DNA of 64,000 nt from an uncultured Alteromonadaceae bacterium (GCA_913056495.1 CAJXMO010000011.1:62001-126000); one strand, 5' to 3'; shown: positions 51,557 to 60,527, numbered from the stretch's first letter. Notes: generated by a model from the sequence alone, not told the origin. Translations and numbers: made by a program.

Positions 51557-52336
51557 TTGCATTCTCCTGTTTATTCACAATTAGATTTACTCCGCTGTGT
51601 TTTACCCCCTTCCGAGATTGAACAGGCAGAAATAAAGTATCATCAGTTATCCACTGAAGCGGCTGAATTGCTCGATGGTATGGAGCACCCTGTCGATAAA
51701 ATCCAGGCCCTGTTAGACTTTTTCTATTTTGATAAATTGTTCTGCTTGTCGATTAACCAGCCACATGATGCCGGCCATAATCTGGCGACTGGTTTGTTAT
51801 ATCATTGCGCGGCTACACCCGTATTAGCGGTTATTTTAGTGGATTTATTCAGGCAATCTGGCTTTACCGCAGAGCCTATTATGGCTAAACAAGGTGCCAT
51901 TGTACGGATTACACTGGCGAACAATCAGTTTATTTTTATTAAAGCGGATGATGGCGCAAGTTTTGACTGGCATGAAGTTGAGCAATTTCTGGAACTGACA
52001 GATAAACAAAAAGAAAAAGTGAAAGGTCCGTCTGATTTAGAGATGGCCGAAGATGATGACTTAGATGCTTTGTTGTTAAATCTATTTAAAGCGGAACTGA
52101 TTGAACTGGGTATGTTTGAACATGCTTTTCAGGTTTCACAAGCCCTGTTAGACATTGACCCTGACAATCCATATGAGCGTCGGGACCGTGGTTTTTTATT
52201 ACAACAGATGGATTGTGATAATCTTGCAGTGGCGGATTATGAGTTTTTTATTGAGCAGTGCCCAAAAGACCCCTTAGCTCAGGTACTCAAAACTCAGCTG
52301 TCTGATATGCAAAATAACCATAGAGATTTGCATTAG
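51557..52336 (+). CDS. SirB1-like protein (transglutaminase-like with TPR)
   Basis: About 259 residues. It resembles the SirB1/YchA family: a transglutaminase-like N-terminal region with a helix containing LLDFFYFDKLF, a core with TPVLAVILVDLFRQSGF, and a C-terminal TPR-like tail (SQALLDIDPDNPYERRDRG). The nucleophile region of true transglutaminases is not preserved in a recognisable form. Function in SirB1 proteins is unknown. I chose the TTG at 51557 because GAGG sits 6 nt upstream; a TTG at 51545 would place that GAGG inside the gene. It ends in TAG. Confidence 0.75.
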   Translation: MHSPVYSQLDLLRCVLPPSEIEQAEIKYHQLSTEAAELLDGMEHPVDKIQALLDFFYFDKLFCLSINQPHDAGHNLATGLLYHCAATPVLAVILVDLFRQSGFTAEPIMAKQGAIVRITLANNQFIFIKADDGASFDWHEVEQFLELTDKQKEKVKGPSDLEMAEDDDLDALLLNLFKAELIELGMFEHAFQVSQALLDIDPDNPYERRDRGFLLQQMDCDNLAVADYEFFIEQCPKDPLAQVLKTQLSDMQNNHRDLH

Positions 52337-52373
52337 TTGACTCATGTGAGCGGATGAATAGCGCAAGATAAAT

Positions 52374-52400
52374 AAAAAGGGGATTGAATCCCCTTTTTAT
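52374..52400. terminator. Terminator after the SirB1-like gene
   Basis: AAAAAGGGGAT (52374-52384), loop TGA, ATCCCCTTTTT (52388-52398), followed by ATTTT. A perfect 11-bp stem with A-run and T-run can act on both strands; the eboF gene converges on it from the other side, with two weaker hairpins (52416-52437 and 52522-52549) between. Confidence 0.88.
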
Positions 52401-52578
52401 TTTCGTGTCTATTTTCATTGAAAGTATAAGTTCAATGGAAACCTTGGTTTCAAATAGGTTAATCATCAGCCAAGCAAGGGCTAACCTGTACCTAAAATGC
52501 TATAAATAATAAGATACCTCAGGGGTAGGCCGTTAGTAGGCCATAACCCGATAATTTCAAAGCTGTTTTATCACTGCT

Positions 52579-53958
52579 TTATTGCTTAAAATGGCGGTAA
52601 ATTAAATCAAATACGTCAGTCATTTGGTACTTTTTATCAGGCTCGGCTAAATGCTTGGGCAGGATTAATACAGGCCCTTGCTCTGGATTATCGACACAGC
52701 GGCCGTGGCTGCCTTTAACTAAAGTCGGATCAAGCGGGATAACATCCATTAACATTCTGAACCCCAGCTTTTTCTTAATCAGTTTGCCAATGACTTTGAG
52801 CACCGGAAATTTGATTTTCGGATCGATATACATCTCAACCGGGTCGTAACCGGGTTTACGGTGAATATCGACGGTGCGGGCAAAATCAGGCGCTTTATTA
52901 TCATCCAGCCAATAATAATAACTAAACCAGGCATTTTCTGTGGAGATAGCAACCAGATCGCCGCTTCGCTCATGATTAATGTTTAATGCTTGCTGCTCGG
53001 TCTTATCCAGTACTTGCTCAATATGTGGCGTATTTAATAGCAGCTGTTTGATTTCATCAAAACGGTTTTTGTTATTGATATAAATATGAGCGATTTGATG
53101 ATCAGCGACGGCAAATGCATCAGATGCGCCGCAGTCTAAATTTTCAAACCCTTTGGTTTCGCGCACTTTGATAAAATCATGCTGGCGTAAAATCTGATTC
53201 ACCGGGATAACATGCTCCACATCGGTAATGCCATATTCAGATACAATTAAAAACTCGGGTGAGTAGGGTGATAAGCCGTCAATTAACTGGCCGACCACTT
53301 CATCTATCGCTTCAATATCCCGGCCGATATCCGGGTGTTTAGGCCCAATTTTTTGCAGGTTATAATCTAAATGTGGCAGGTAAACCAGCTGTAAATCGGG
53401 CTGGTTTTGTTTGAACTCCTCAACCGCAGCTTGCGCAATCCAGCGGCTTGCGCCAATACCGGCTTTTGGCCCCCAAAAATTAAAAAATGGAAAAATTCCA
53501 ATTTTATCTTCAATGCCCTGATGCAAACCATTAGGTGATGAATACAAATCAAATAATTTGCCGCCATCGGCTAAATAATGCGGCCTGGGCGTTATACTAT
53601 TATCAACATTGGCGTACATGTTATACCACCAAAATAATTTTGATACTTTAAAGCCGGGCTGTTCGCGCTTTAAGACATCCCATATTTTATCGCTTTGTAC
53701 CAGTTGGTTTGCTTGTTTCCAAAATCCGACTTCTGCCAGGTCTTTAAAATACCAGCCGTTGCCAACAATGCCATGCTCATCAGCGGTTTTACCGGTTAAC
53801 ATGGCACTTTGTGCTGTCGTGGTGACTGCCGGAAAGACATCTTTAAGTGGACTGGCCTGATATCCTTTATTGATCAGTTTATTTAAGTTGGGTGTATGCT
53901 GGCCCAGCATATAAGGGCTGAGTCCGACAATATTAAGTACGATAAGGGGTGCTGGCAT
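52579..53958 (-). CDS. eboF: EboF, alkaline-phosphatase/phosphodiesterase family protein
   Basis: A 459-residue protein of the type I phosphodiesterase / nucleotide pyrophosphatase fold. The nucleophile Thr lies in VFPAVTTTAQSAMLTG (about 42-57), and metal ligands are seen in EYGITDVEHVIP and ADHQIAHIYI. No signal peptide is evident. It is the last gene of the ebo cluster, which is known from scytonemin-producing cyanobacteria and many other bacteria and is thought to help precursors reach the periplasm. The reaction of EboF is not established. The gap to eboE is 23 nt. Confidence 0.88.
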   Translation of the reverse strand: MPAPLIVLNIVGLSPYMLGQHTPNLNKLINKGYQASPLKDVFPAVTTTAQSAMLTGKTADEHGIVGNGWYFKDLAEVGFWKQANQLVQSDKIWDVLKREQPGFKVSKLFWWYNMYANVDNSITPRPHYLADGGKLFDLYSSPNGLHQGIEDKIGIFPFFNFWGPKAGIGASRWIAQAAVEEFKQNQPDLQLVYLPHLDYNLQKIGPKHPDIGRDIEAIDEVVGQLIDGLSPYSPEFLIVSEYGITDVEHVIPVNQILRQHDFIKVRETKGFENLDCGASDAFAVADHQIAHIYINNKNRFDEIKQLLLNTPHIEQVLDKTEQQALNINHERSGDLVAISTENAWFSYYYWLDDNKAPDFARTVDIHRKPGYDPVEMYIDPKIKFPVLKVIGKLIKKKLGFRMLMDVIPLDPTLVKGSHGRCVDNPEQGPVLILPKHLAEPDKKYQMTDVFDLIYRHFKQ

Positions 53959-53981
53959 AGCTAACTCTGTTATTAATCGGT

Positions 53982-55265
53982 TTATGTTTGCGCAGTTGAT
54001 TCGGTAATTAATTCACGCTGCTTCATTTGTTTTGCCAGCCAGTTTAATTCGTCTGCTAAGCCGGAAATTAAATCAGCTTGCTGGCTGTTATTATGACTGG
54101 TTAAATATTGCAGCCAGGTATAAGTTTCAATTTCTAAATAAGGGTTAAAGCCCGGGTGCTGCTGAAGATAATCGAGACATTTTAAAATGCCGGTTTGAGT
54201 AGTATTAACCGTTAATCCGTTATTTAATTTAAGCTCGGTTAAGTGCACCGGAACATGATAATGCAGATTGCAAATAACGGGCTCGTCAGCCTTACTTAAT
54301 TGATTAAAACCAGTGAGTAGCGGCTCTGGTGCTAAATCGTCAATATGTAGTAAAGTGTCTCCAACTTTTAATTTGCACTGGTGCAAAAATTTTTCATCTT
54401 TAAATAACTGACATAACGACAGGCAATCCTGTTCACTGGATAAAGTAGCTGAAATCGCATTCGAAATTTGAATTTTACAGATTTGAATACCTGCAGTTTG
54501 GATAATGGCCAGTGATTGGGCAATGTCTTCATGCATGACTGCCTGATGGCAGGTATCAAAACAGCAGCCGATATAGTTGAGAATATCAGTTTTGTGCAAA
54601 CCTTTATTCGCGGCGGCCGGTAATAAATCCTGTTCAAAAAAGCGAATAAAATCCTGAGTATTTTCAAGTACACAATCCGGCTCCATTTCTATTCCGATTT
54701 GCACTCTGACTTGTTGATTTTCTTCCAGACTTTTTAAAAATTGAGCCAGTTCAATTAAATTGCTCAGGGCTCGCTGGTGTTGATCCGCTGTCCAGCCATC
54801 GGCATAGGCTAAAGGCAGGGTGGAAATAGCCGCTAAACGAATTGGTTTACCTTGGTGGTTGCTTATCTGACGGGCATTTTCGGACACTTCAGTCGCTAAC
54901 AATTGAGCCAGCTGTTGGGTGTATTGCAGGCGCTCAGTTTCAGCCCAGGTGGGTAAATAAACTTTTTGTTTAACCACTTTCTGATGAAAGTTACCATATG
55001 GAAAACCGTTTAGACTGGTTAACTCAAGTTTGCAATCGGCTAAATTACGGCGAAATTTAAGCACTTCATTTTGACTGTTATTGAGCTCACGGACGGCCGC
55101 TGAGGCGAGCCATAAACCTGAAGCCATCGCATTGAGCCTTCGCTTTTTACGAACCGGATTAAACCAGTTAAGAATATTTTGGTTAACCTGTTCCAGTTCA
55201 CTGCCTGGGTGAACATTGCTGCAATAAGCCAGCTCCTGCAATTGCCACTGATGATTTGACTGCAT
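53982..55265 (-). CDS. eboE: EboE, metabolite traffic protein (TIM-barrel)
   Basis: A 427-residue protein with a sugar-phosphate isomerase-like TIM barrel. Typical EboE segments are AYCSNVHPGSELEQV at the start, SLNGFPYGNFHQ, GIEMEPDCVLEN with metal-binding acids, and YIGCCFDTCHQAV. The C-terminal part has YLEIETYTW. The role is inferred from the cluster: handling of a metabolite before or during export. eboB lies 63 nt upstream and eboF 23 nt downstream on the same strand. Confidence 0.9.
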   Translation of the reverse strand: MQSNHQWQLQELAYCSNVHPGSELEQVNQNILNWFNPVRKKRRLNAMASGLWLASAAVRELNNSQNEVLKFRRNLADCKLELTSLNGFPYGNFHQKVVKQKVYLPTWAETERLQYTQQLAQLLATEVSENARQISNHQGKPIRLAAISTLPLAYADGWTADQHQRALSNLIELAQFLKSLEENQQVRVQIGIEMEPDCVLENTQDFIRFFEQDLLPAAANKGLHKTDILNYIGCCFDTCHQAVMHEDIAQSLAIIQTAGIQICKIQISNAISATLSSEQDCLSLCQLFKDEKFLHQCKLKVGDTLLHIDDLAPEPLLTGFNQLSKADEPVICNLHYHVPVHLTELKLNNGLTVNTTQTGILKCLDYLQQHPGFNPYLEIETYTWLQYLTSHNNSQQADLISGLADELNWLAKQMKQRELITESTAQT

Positions 55266-55328
55266 AAAATAATCTGGTGTTGAAAGTGAAGATTAAACAA
55301 AGCGGGCAATTGGCCCGCATTTGAATGG

Positions 55329-56210
55329 CTATTTTTCGATAATGGGATCTTGCCCTCGGGTGACCCGGTTATCGTTAAACGTTTTGGTTTGGTCAATCAG
55401 CGGTTTTTTCACCATATCAATTGAAATACGGCCACTTTGTGCAAAAAAGTTAATTGGATTGTTAAAGGTTACAATTTCAACATCTTGCTCGCTAAAACCG
55501 GACGCTCGCATATGCTGTGCGGTTTTAGGGACTTTTAACGGGTCACTGATCCCCCAGTCGGCTGCGCTGTTCACGACCATTTTTTCAGTACCGTATTGTT
55601 TTAATAAATTTACCATACGGGGTTCAGACATTTTTGTATTTGGATAAATACTGTGTCCACGCCAGCAACCGGTTTCTAATACTAAAGGCAGGGTTTGTTC
55701 ATTTAAGTGATCAACCAATACCATTTCTTCGTTGATACCGCTTTCTTTAATCGCTGCAATGGTGCGTTTGGTGCCATTGACTTTATCTCTGTGTGGCGTA
55801 TGTATCAGCACAGGTAAATCCAGATTTTTAGCCAGCTCTAATTGCTCCATTAAAAATCTGTCTTCTTCCGGTGTCATATCGTCATAGCCAATTTCGCCTA
55901 CGCCCACAACATTATCTTTTTGGCAGTAACGCGGAAGTATTTTCATTACGGCTTCCGCCAGTTCTACGTCGTTTGACTCTTTTGGGTTTAAACCCATGGT
56001 GCAAAAATGCATAATGCCAAATTGCGATGCTCGGAAATGTTCCCAGCCAATTAAAGTATCAAAATAATCAATAAACGAACCGACTTGTGTTCTGGGTTGA
56101 CCAAGCCAGAAGGCTGGCTCTATAACGCCGATAATCCCAGCTTCTGCCATGTTTTGGTAGTCGTCTGTGGTGCGGGATAACATGTGAATGTGTGGATCAA
56201 AATAGTTCAT
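55329..56210 (-). CDS. eboB: EboB, TatD-family metal-dependent hydrolase
   Basis: About 293 residues of the TatD amidohydrolase superfamily. Metal ligands are visible: YFDPHIHM near the start, Glu in VGVGEIGYDD, His in VLIHTPHRDK, and Asp in NSAADWGISDP. It differs from TatD nucleases in length and motifs and matches the EboB group. The substrate is unknown. I chose the ATG at 56210, because AGGA (56217-56220) is 6 nt before it; an ATG at 56216 abuts that site. Fourth gene of the cluster. Confidence 0.88.
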   Translation of the reverse strand: MNYFDPHIHMLSRTTDDYQNMAEAGIIGVIEPAFWLGQPRTQVGSFIDYFDTLIGWEHFRASQFGIMHFCTMGLNPKESNDVELAEAVMKILPRYCQKDNVVGVGEIGYDDMTPEEDRFLMEQLELAKNLDLPVLIHTPHRDKVNGTKRTIAAIKESGINEEMVLVDHLNEQTLPLVLETGCWRGHSIYPNTKMSEPRMVNLLKQYGTEKMVVNSAADWGISDPLKVPKTAQHMRASGFSEQDVEIVTFNNPINFFAQSGRISIDMVKKPLIDQTKTFNDNRVTRGQDPIIEK

Positions 56211-56230
56211 AATCATTCCTTAATGACTGA

Positions 56231-57040
56231 TTAAGCGAGTAAGTGTGTGGCATTTTGCTCACTCAATACTTGCTCTATTTGTTTTTTATGGGTCGGGTCG
56301 CATGTGAAAAAATGTTGTAGATAATGAGCGACCTGAGCCCGGTTTTCATCGTCTAAATCTGCAAATTGAATGGCCAGCCAAATGGAAGCTGGCGGCACGC
56401 GGTCTGCTAAAGCTTGTTCAATCGCATATGAAAAACACATATTCGACAATTTAACATTCAGCCTGGTATCTAACTGATTGATTGCCTGAATATCTAAACC
56501 CATAAACAGTGATTTTAAGACGAGCTGATTAAAATTTAGTTCCGGGAAAAATTGAGCCGGGTAGGGATTATTTAATGCGATGGCTGAATATTCTATCAGG
56601 CTATTACAACGACCGGCTTTTATCGCGGTTTGCACGGCTACGCCTTCAATATCGATAAATGGCAGTGATTTGAGCAGCGCACATTTTTCACTTTCATCGC
56701 CTAACTGATAATAATTTTTGAGCAGGGTTTTGAGCGATTGACCGGATGCTTGTGAATTGTCCCTACCGACCAGTAGCTCGAGCGTATGCCCGGCTTGTGC
56801 TAACAGATACATGCGTACCAGCTCAGCTAATGTGAATGACTGAAAAGGATTGTCGAGTTCAACGGCCTGAGAGAATTTGCGCTTAACAAACACAGATTGG
56901 TTCAAAAGCTCAAGCTCTAATGCATCTGTATCGGCTTTAGTGTTACGAATCGCTAATATAGCCTGTTCCAACCAACTTTGTTGGCTGGCTTCAAGTAAAG
57001 GCTGAATCTGTAGAATAAGTTTTTGTATGAGTTGTGTCAT
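56231..57040 (-). CDS. eboA: EboA domain protein
   Basis: A 269-residue helical soluble protein without known catalytic motifs. It matches the EboA family: TLAELVRMYLLAQAG near residue 70, LLKSLPFIDIEGVAVQTAI, EYSAIALNNPYPAQFFPE and FNQLVLKSLFMGLDIQAI. EboA is specific to ebo clusters, so it is a useful marker. It lies 2 nt after eboC, showing tight coupling, and 20 nt before eboB. Its molecular role is not known. Confidence 0.9.
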   Translation of the reverse strand: MTQLIQKLILQIQPLLEASQQSWLEQAILAIRNTKADTDALELELLNQSVFVKRKFSQAVELDNPFQSFTLAELVRMYLLAQAGHTLELLVGRDNSQASGQSLKTLLKNYYQLGDESEKCALLKSLPFIDIEGVAVQTAIKAGRCNSLIEYSAIALNNPYPAQFFPELNFNQLVLKSLFMGLDIQAINQLDTRLNVKLSNMCFSYAIEQALADRVPPASIWLAIQFADLDDENRAQVAHYLQHFFTCDPTHKKQIEQVLSEQNATHLLA

Positions 57041-57042
57041 GG

Positions 57043-57939
57043 CTAGGTCATATACAAATGTTTACTTAAATATCGGCAGGGTGGCAACAAGGCCAAAATC
57101 GCAATCGCCCAAAAATAATGCCCTGCAATAGCCACCATTAATGCATCGAGCGGAATCACCCCAATAATTAAGTACATTATCATGGCCTGAATCTTATCCG
57201 GGGTAAAGTCAAACCAAAGCGGAATCAGGCGTTTTAATAATAGCGCCAGCCAAACCAGTATCAGGCCTGCACCTATCCATAAAGTCTGCGAATCTGTTGC
57301 CAACTGGGTATAAAGCAAAGCGGCCATACTCAGCGCAGCGGCAAACATTAAAAATGAGGTTAACAACAGCGCTTTTTTATCTGTTGCGTGCGTTTCCTGT
57401 TTACTTAAAAATGTCAGGCCAGTGATATAAAACCAGATTGGTACACCTAACAAGGCAATCTCCAGGTTTAGGTCCGGCTGCCAGGTTAAAACAAAACAGG
57501 CGCCTAATAACCAGTTAAAATAACGGCAAAAGCCCATCATCACAGAGCCGGCCAGGCCTTCTTTTATCAGGCTGTTATATAGCAAAATAGAGCAGGCCAG
57601 TGCGGCGCCGATATAAAAAGCGGTTAAATCTGGCCAGTTAAATGCGGCACTTAAACCAAGCCCGGTTAATAATAAGATTAATCCAAACAACCAGGCGGCT
57701 TTTAATTGAATTTGTCCACTGGGCAGCGGCCTATTCGCTCGCTCGGCTAAATCTTCTTTATAATCAAAACAATCGTTTAATGTCATACCGCCATAATAAA
57801 AGGCTAAACTGGCCAATATTAATAAGATAACAGACAGATTGAGTTGACCTGATGAAGCAATAACAGCCGCGGCTAGTATGTTACTGAGTGCGGTCAGTCC
57901 ATTAGGGGCTCTGACCAATTGTAAAATCGACTTTATCAT
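57043..57939 (-). CDS. eboC: EboC, UbiA-like membrane prenyltransferase
   Basis: A 298-residue membrane protein with about eight helices. The UbiA family's first Asp-rich motif is clear: NDCFDYKED at about 56-64, followed by RANRPLPSG. A second Asp-rich motif near helix 6 is less obvious (NSLIKEG and ALLGVPIWF surround it). It would transfer a prenyl group to an unknown acceptor in the membrane. Its start overlaps the stop of eboD by 1 nt, and eboA follows after 2 nt. Confidence 0.9.
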   Translation of the reverse strand: MIKSILQLVRAPNGLTALSNILAAAVIASSGQLNLSVILLILASLAFYYGGMTLNDCFDYKEDLAERANRPLPSGQIQLKAAWLFGLILLLTGLGLSAAFNWPDLTAFYIGAALACSILLYNSLIKEGLAGSVMMGFCRYFNWLLGACFVLTWQPDLNLEIALLGVPIWFYITGLTFLSKQETHATDKKALLLTSFLMFAAALSMAALLYTQLATDSQTLWIGAGLILVWLALLLKRLIPLWFDFTPDKIQAMIMYLIIGVIPLDALMVAIAGHYFWAIAILALLPPCRYLSKHLYMT

Positions 57940-59120
57940 CAGGCCACTTGTCCGATTAAACGGTCAATTTGATTAGACTGAATACTGTTGACAGATTCAA
58001 CCATAGTTTGAATATCAATGTGATTTACTTCAAACCCGGTACCGATTCCATTTAACAAGGTAATGCATAAACGGCCGCCTAAATGTTCTTTAAATTCGGC
58101 CAGCGCCTGTTCAACATTTAATAAATGCAGCGCAGGATGATTTAATTTAAAGCCGAGCGTATCAAGCAAAGATAAAATTTGTTTAAGCTCATGCTCACTT
58201 AAAAAGCCCATTTTATGTGAGTATATGCTGTCCATTGCGATACCAATTGCAACTGCTTCACCGTGACGAAGTGAATTGTTAGAGAGTTCCTCTAATTTAT
58301 GCGCTGACCAGTGGCCAAAATCAAGCGGACGAGCTGAGCCATATTCAAATGCATCACCACTGGTTGCAATATGATTTAAATGCCACTTGGCACCTTTGAT
58401 GATCATATTTTCCATTGCTTCAGGCATAAATTCAGCCAGCTCATATTTGGCCTGGTATAATTCATTGAAAAAGGGTTTGTCTTTAATGAGCGCGACTTTA
58501 ATCGCTTCAGAAATACCGGAACGCTTGTCTCTGTTTGTTAGCGAATCGAGCAAGCTGAAATCGTTTACGACAGCAAACGGCGGTACAAAAGTACCTAAAT
58601 AATTTTTGCGCTTATGATAATTAACCGCATTTTTAACACCCACCCCGGCATCATTCTGACCCAAAACGGTTGTTGGCATTCTGATTAATCGAATACCTCT
58701 GTGTGCAGTGGCTGCGGCAAACCCAATCGCATCGACAACCGCGCCACCGCCAATAACCAATACATATGAGTGGCGGTCAATTGCGTATTGTTCGACAACT
58801 TGATAGAAACTATCGAGTAAAGATTCATCATTTTTGCATGCTTCGCCGCCTTCGATAATCATCTCTGGTAACGTTTGCATTTTCATAGCTTGAAAATACG
58901 TCTTAGCAGCCTGAGCCAATTGAGGGTGGGCTTTAGCAACTTCTGAATCAATCACTGTCAGTAGTTTAGGTGCTTCATCCAGATTATTAATCAAACCGGC
59001 CAAAGTCGGATTATCTAAATCAAAACTTTGACGTGTAAATAACACAGGGTAGTCGTAACTCACTTGAAATTGCTGGCGGATATTAACACTTGAATAATCG
59101 TATTTGGGTGATTGAGTCAT
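57939..59120 (-). CDS. eboD: EboD, 3-dehydroquinate-synthase-like cyclase
   Basis: A 393-residue enzyme of the sugar-phosphate cyclase superfamily. NAD-binding GGGAVVDAIGFAAATAHRG and PTTVLGQNDAGVGVKNAVN are seen; the latter differs from the AQVDSSVGGKT of true dehydroquinate synthase. GISEAIKVALI and HGEAVAIGIAMDS supply the metal-site region. It probably forms a cyclitol-like product, not dehydroquinate. First gene of the ebo cluster, with AGAGG before its ATG. The leader (59121-59190) contains two palindromes. It is divergent from metA. Confidence 0.9.
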   Translation of the reverse strand: MTQSPKYDYSSVNIRQQFQVSYDYPVLFTRQSFDLDNPTLAGLINNLDEAPKLLTVIDSEVAKAHPQLAQAAKTYFQAMKMQTLPEMIIEGGEACKNDESLLDSFYQVVEQYAIDRHSYVLVIGGGAVVDAIGFAAATAHRGIRLIRMPTTVLGQNDAGVGVKNAVNYHKRKNYLGTFVPPFAVVNDFSLLDSLTNRDKRSGISEAIKVALIKDKPFFNELYQAKYELAEFMPEAMENMIIKGAKWHLNHIATSGDAFEYGSARPLDFGHWSAHKLEELSNNSLRHGEAVAIGIAMDSIYSHKMGFLSEHELKQILSLLDTLGFKLNHPALHLLNVEQALAEFKEHLGGRLCITLLNGIGTGFEVNHIDIQTMVESVNSIQSNQIDRLIGQVA

Positions 59121-59141
59121 GCTTACCTCTAAACTGCATTT

Positions 59142-59164
59142 GTAAACGTAAGTGAAGCGTTTAC
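59142..59164. promoter_or_regulatory. Inverted repeat in the eboD leader
   Basis: GTAAACG (59142-59148), 9-nt spacer, CGTTTAC (59158-59164). It lies 22-44 nt upstream of the eboD ATG. Arms of 7 bp suggest an operator for a dimeric repressor; which protein binds it is unknown. Confidence 0.5.
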
Positions 59165-59175
59165 CTAACTATATA

Positions 59176-59188
59176 AGTATTGAATACT
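59176..59188. promoter_or_regulatory. Short palindrome upstream of eboD
   Basis: AGTATT-G-AATACT, 56-68 nt before the eboD ATG; on the minus strand it overlaps a TATAGT that could be a -10 element. Either a small operator or promoter symmetry; weak alone. Confidence 0.35.
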
Positions 59189-59315
59189 ATAACCTTCATA
59201 GATGACAATCAATATCAAATGTTGAAATCATGTTATAAATTTTTATTTTTTCGGTCTAAACTATGACGCGCTATTCTGATTGGCAGAATAAGGTGAGCTG
59301 CGCAAATTTTAAATT

Positions 59316-59347
59316 AAACGTTTGGCCGTTTAGACGTCTAGACGTAA
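59316..59347. promoter_or_regulatory. Four tandem Met boxes (MetJ operator)
   Basis: Against the known Met box AGACGTCT, the tandem octamers are AAACGTTT (6 of 8), GGCCGTTT (5 of 8), AGACGTCT (8 of 8) and AGACGTAA (6 of 8), without gaps. They lie 79-110 nt before the metA start. MetJ bound with S-adenosylmethionine should repress metA here. No metJ gene is in the window. Confidence 0.88.
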
Positions 59348-59425
59348 ATAATTTGACAAAAGATGCTTTTCCGGCAACAATCGCATAGTTTTATATCCAA
59401 TATTTATTCAGTCTGGAGCCAAAAG

Positions 59426-60355
59426 ATGCCAATCAAAATTCCCGATCAGTTACCTGCGATCAAAGTTTTGAGTGATGAGAACATCTTTGTGATGTCTGAC
59501 AGTCGCGCTCAAAGCCAGGATATTCGCCCGTTAGAGTTGGCCATTCTGAATTTAATGCCGAATAAAATAGAAACTGAAGTTCAGTTAATGCGCCTGCTGG
59601 CCAATTCGCCGCTGCAGGTGAACATAGATTTATTGCGCATTGACATGCATGTTTCTAAAAATACACCTGAATCCCATATGTCAGCTTTTTATCATTTATT
59701 CGATGATATTAAAGGCCGTAAAAACTATGATGGCTTAATTATTACGGGTGCGCCACTGGGGTTAATTGATTATACCGAGGTAAAATACTGGGATAAAATG
59801 CAAGAAATTATGGACTGGGCTAAAAAACACGTACAGTCTACTTTGTATTTATGCTGGGCAGCGCACGCTGCATTATTTCATCATTATGGTTTAAATCGTT
59901 TTATCCGCGATGAAAAAATTTCTGGGGTGTTTAAACATAAAACTCATGATCAGCACGAACCTTTAACTCAGGGGTTTGATGATTATTTTAGTATGCCGCA
60001 TTCCCGTTATGCGCAAGTTCCGCTGGATCAACTTGAAGCACATTCTGAACTGAATGTTCTGGCCAGTTGCGAGGAGGGCGGTGCTTTTTTAGTTGCGAGT
60101 AAAGACAGACGATCTGTTTTTATTACTGGCCATCCGGAGTATAATGCGACAACTTTAAAAGATGAGTATTTACGGGATTTAAAAACGGGAATTGAACCTA
60201 ACATTCCCAGTCATTATTTTCCGCAGAATAACCCTGAACTGGCACCCGCTAATATCTGGCGAAGCCATGGTAACTTATTGTTTTGTAACTGGTTAAACCA
60301 CTATGTGTACCAAGCTACGCCATTTGATTTATCTCAGTTGTCAGGTCAAAAGTAA
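59426..60355 (+). CDS. metA: Homoserine O-acyltransferase MetA (succinyltransferase type)
   Basis: A 309-residue enzyme for the first step of methionine synthesis from homoserine. Seen are MPIKIPDQLPA at the start, the catalytic Cys143 in YLCWAAHAALF, and the His-Glu pair in ITGHPEYN. Length equals E. coli MetA (309). Whether succinyl- or acetyl-CoA is used cannot be told by name alone; family members in this class generally use succinyl-CoA. Start: ATG at 59426 with GGAG at 59414-59417; an ATG at 59363 has no such site. Repressed by MetJ, as judged by the Met boxes upstream. Confidence 0.95.
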   Translation: MPIKIPDQLPAIKVLSDENIFVMSDSRAQSQDIRPLELAILNLMPNKIETEVQLMRLLANSPLQVNIDLLRIDMHVSKNTPESHMSAFYHLFDDIKGRKNYDGLIITGAPLGLIDYTEVKYWDKMQEIMDWAKKHVQSTLYLCWAAHAALFHHYGLNRFIRDEKISGVFKHKTHDQHEPLTQGFDDYFSMPHSRYAQVPLDQLEAHSELNVLASCEEGGAFLVASKDRRSVFITGHPEYNATTLKDEYLRDLKTGIEPNIPSHYFPQNNPELAPANIWRSHGNLLFCNWLNHYVYQATPFDLSQLSGQK

Positions 60356-60377
60356 TTACAACTTAATTTAGATAATA

Positions 60378-60406
60378 AAAAAGCGCCAATAAAATTGGCG
60401 CTTTTT
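60378..60406 (+). terminator. Terminator after metA
   Basis: AAAAAGCGCCAAT (60378-60390), loop AAA, ATTGGCGCTTTTT (60394-60406): a perfect 13-bp stem ending in T-runs, 22 nt after the metA stop. Confidence 0.92.
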
Positions 60407-60527
60407 GCATTTTTTACAATGCGTTAAAATACCGGCGGTAGAGTTAATTCTGCTGGAAAAACCAACAGATATTCAGCGTCTGTGCTGTAAATACAGCTCA
60501 GGCACAATAGTTTTAGAAGGTAATGTA

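Noticed and set aside
55329-56210. Ordinary TatD DNase
   Set aside because: The context between eboA and eboE and the differing motifs and length fit EboB.
57939-59120. aroB, 3-dehydroquinate synthase of the shikimate pathway
   Set aside because: The motif around PTTVLGQNDAGVGVKN differs from AroB, and the gene lies within an intact ebo cluster.
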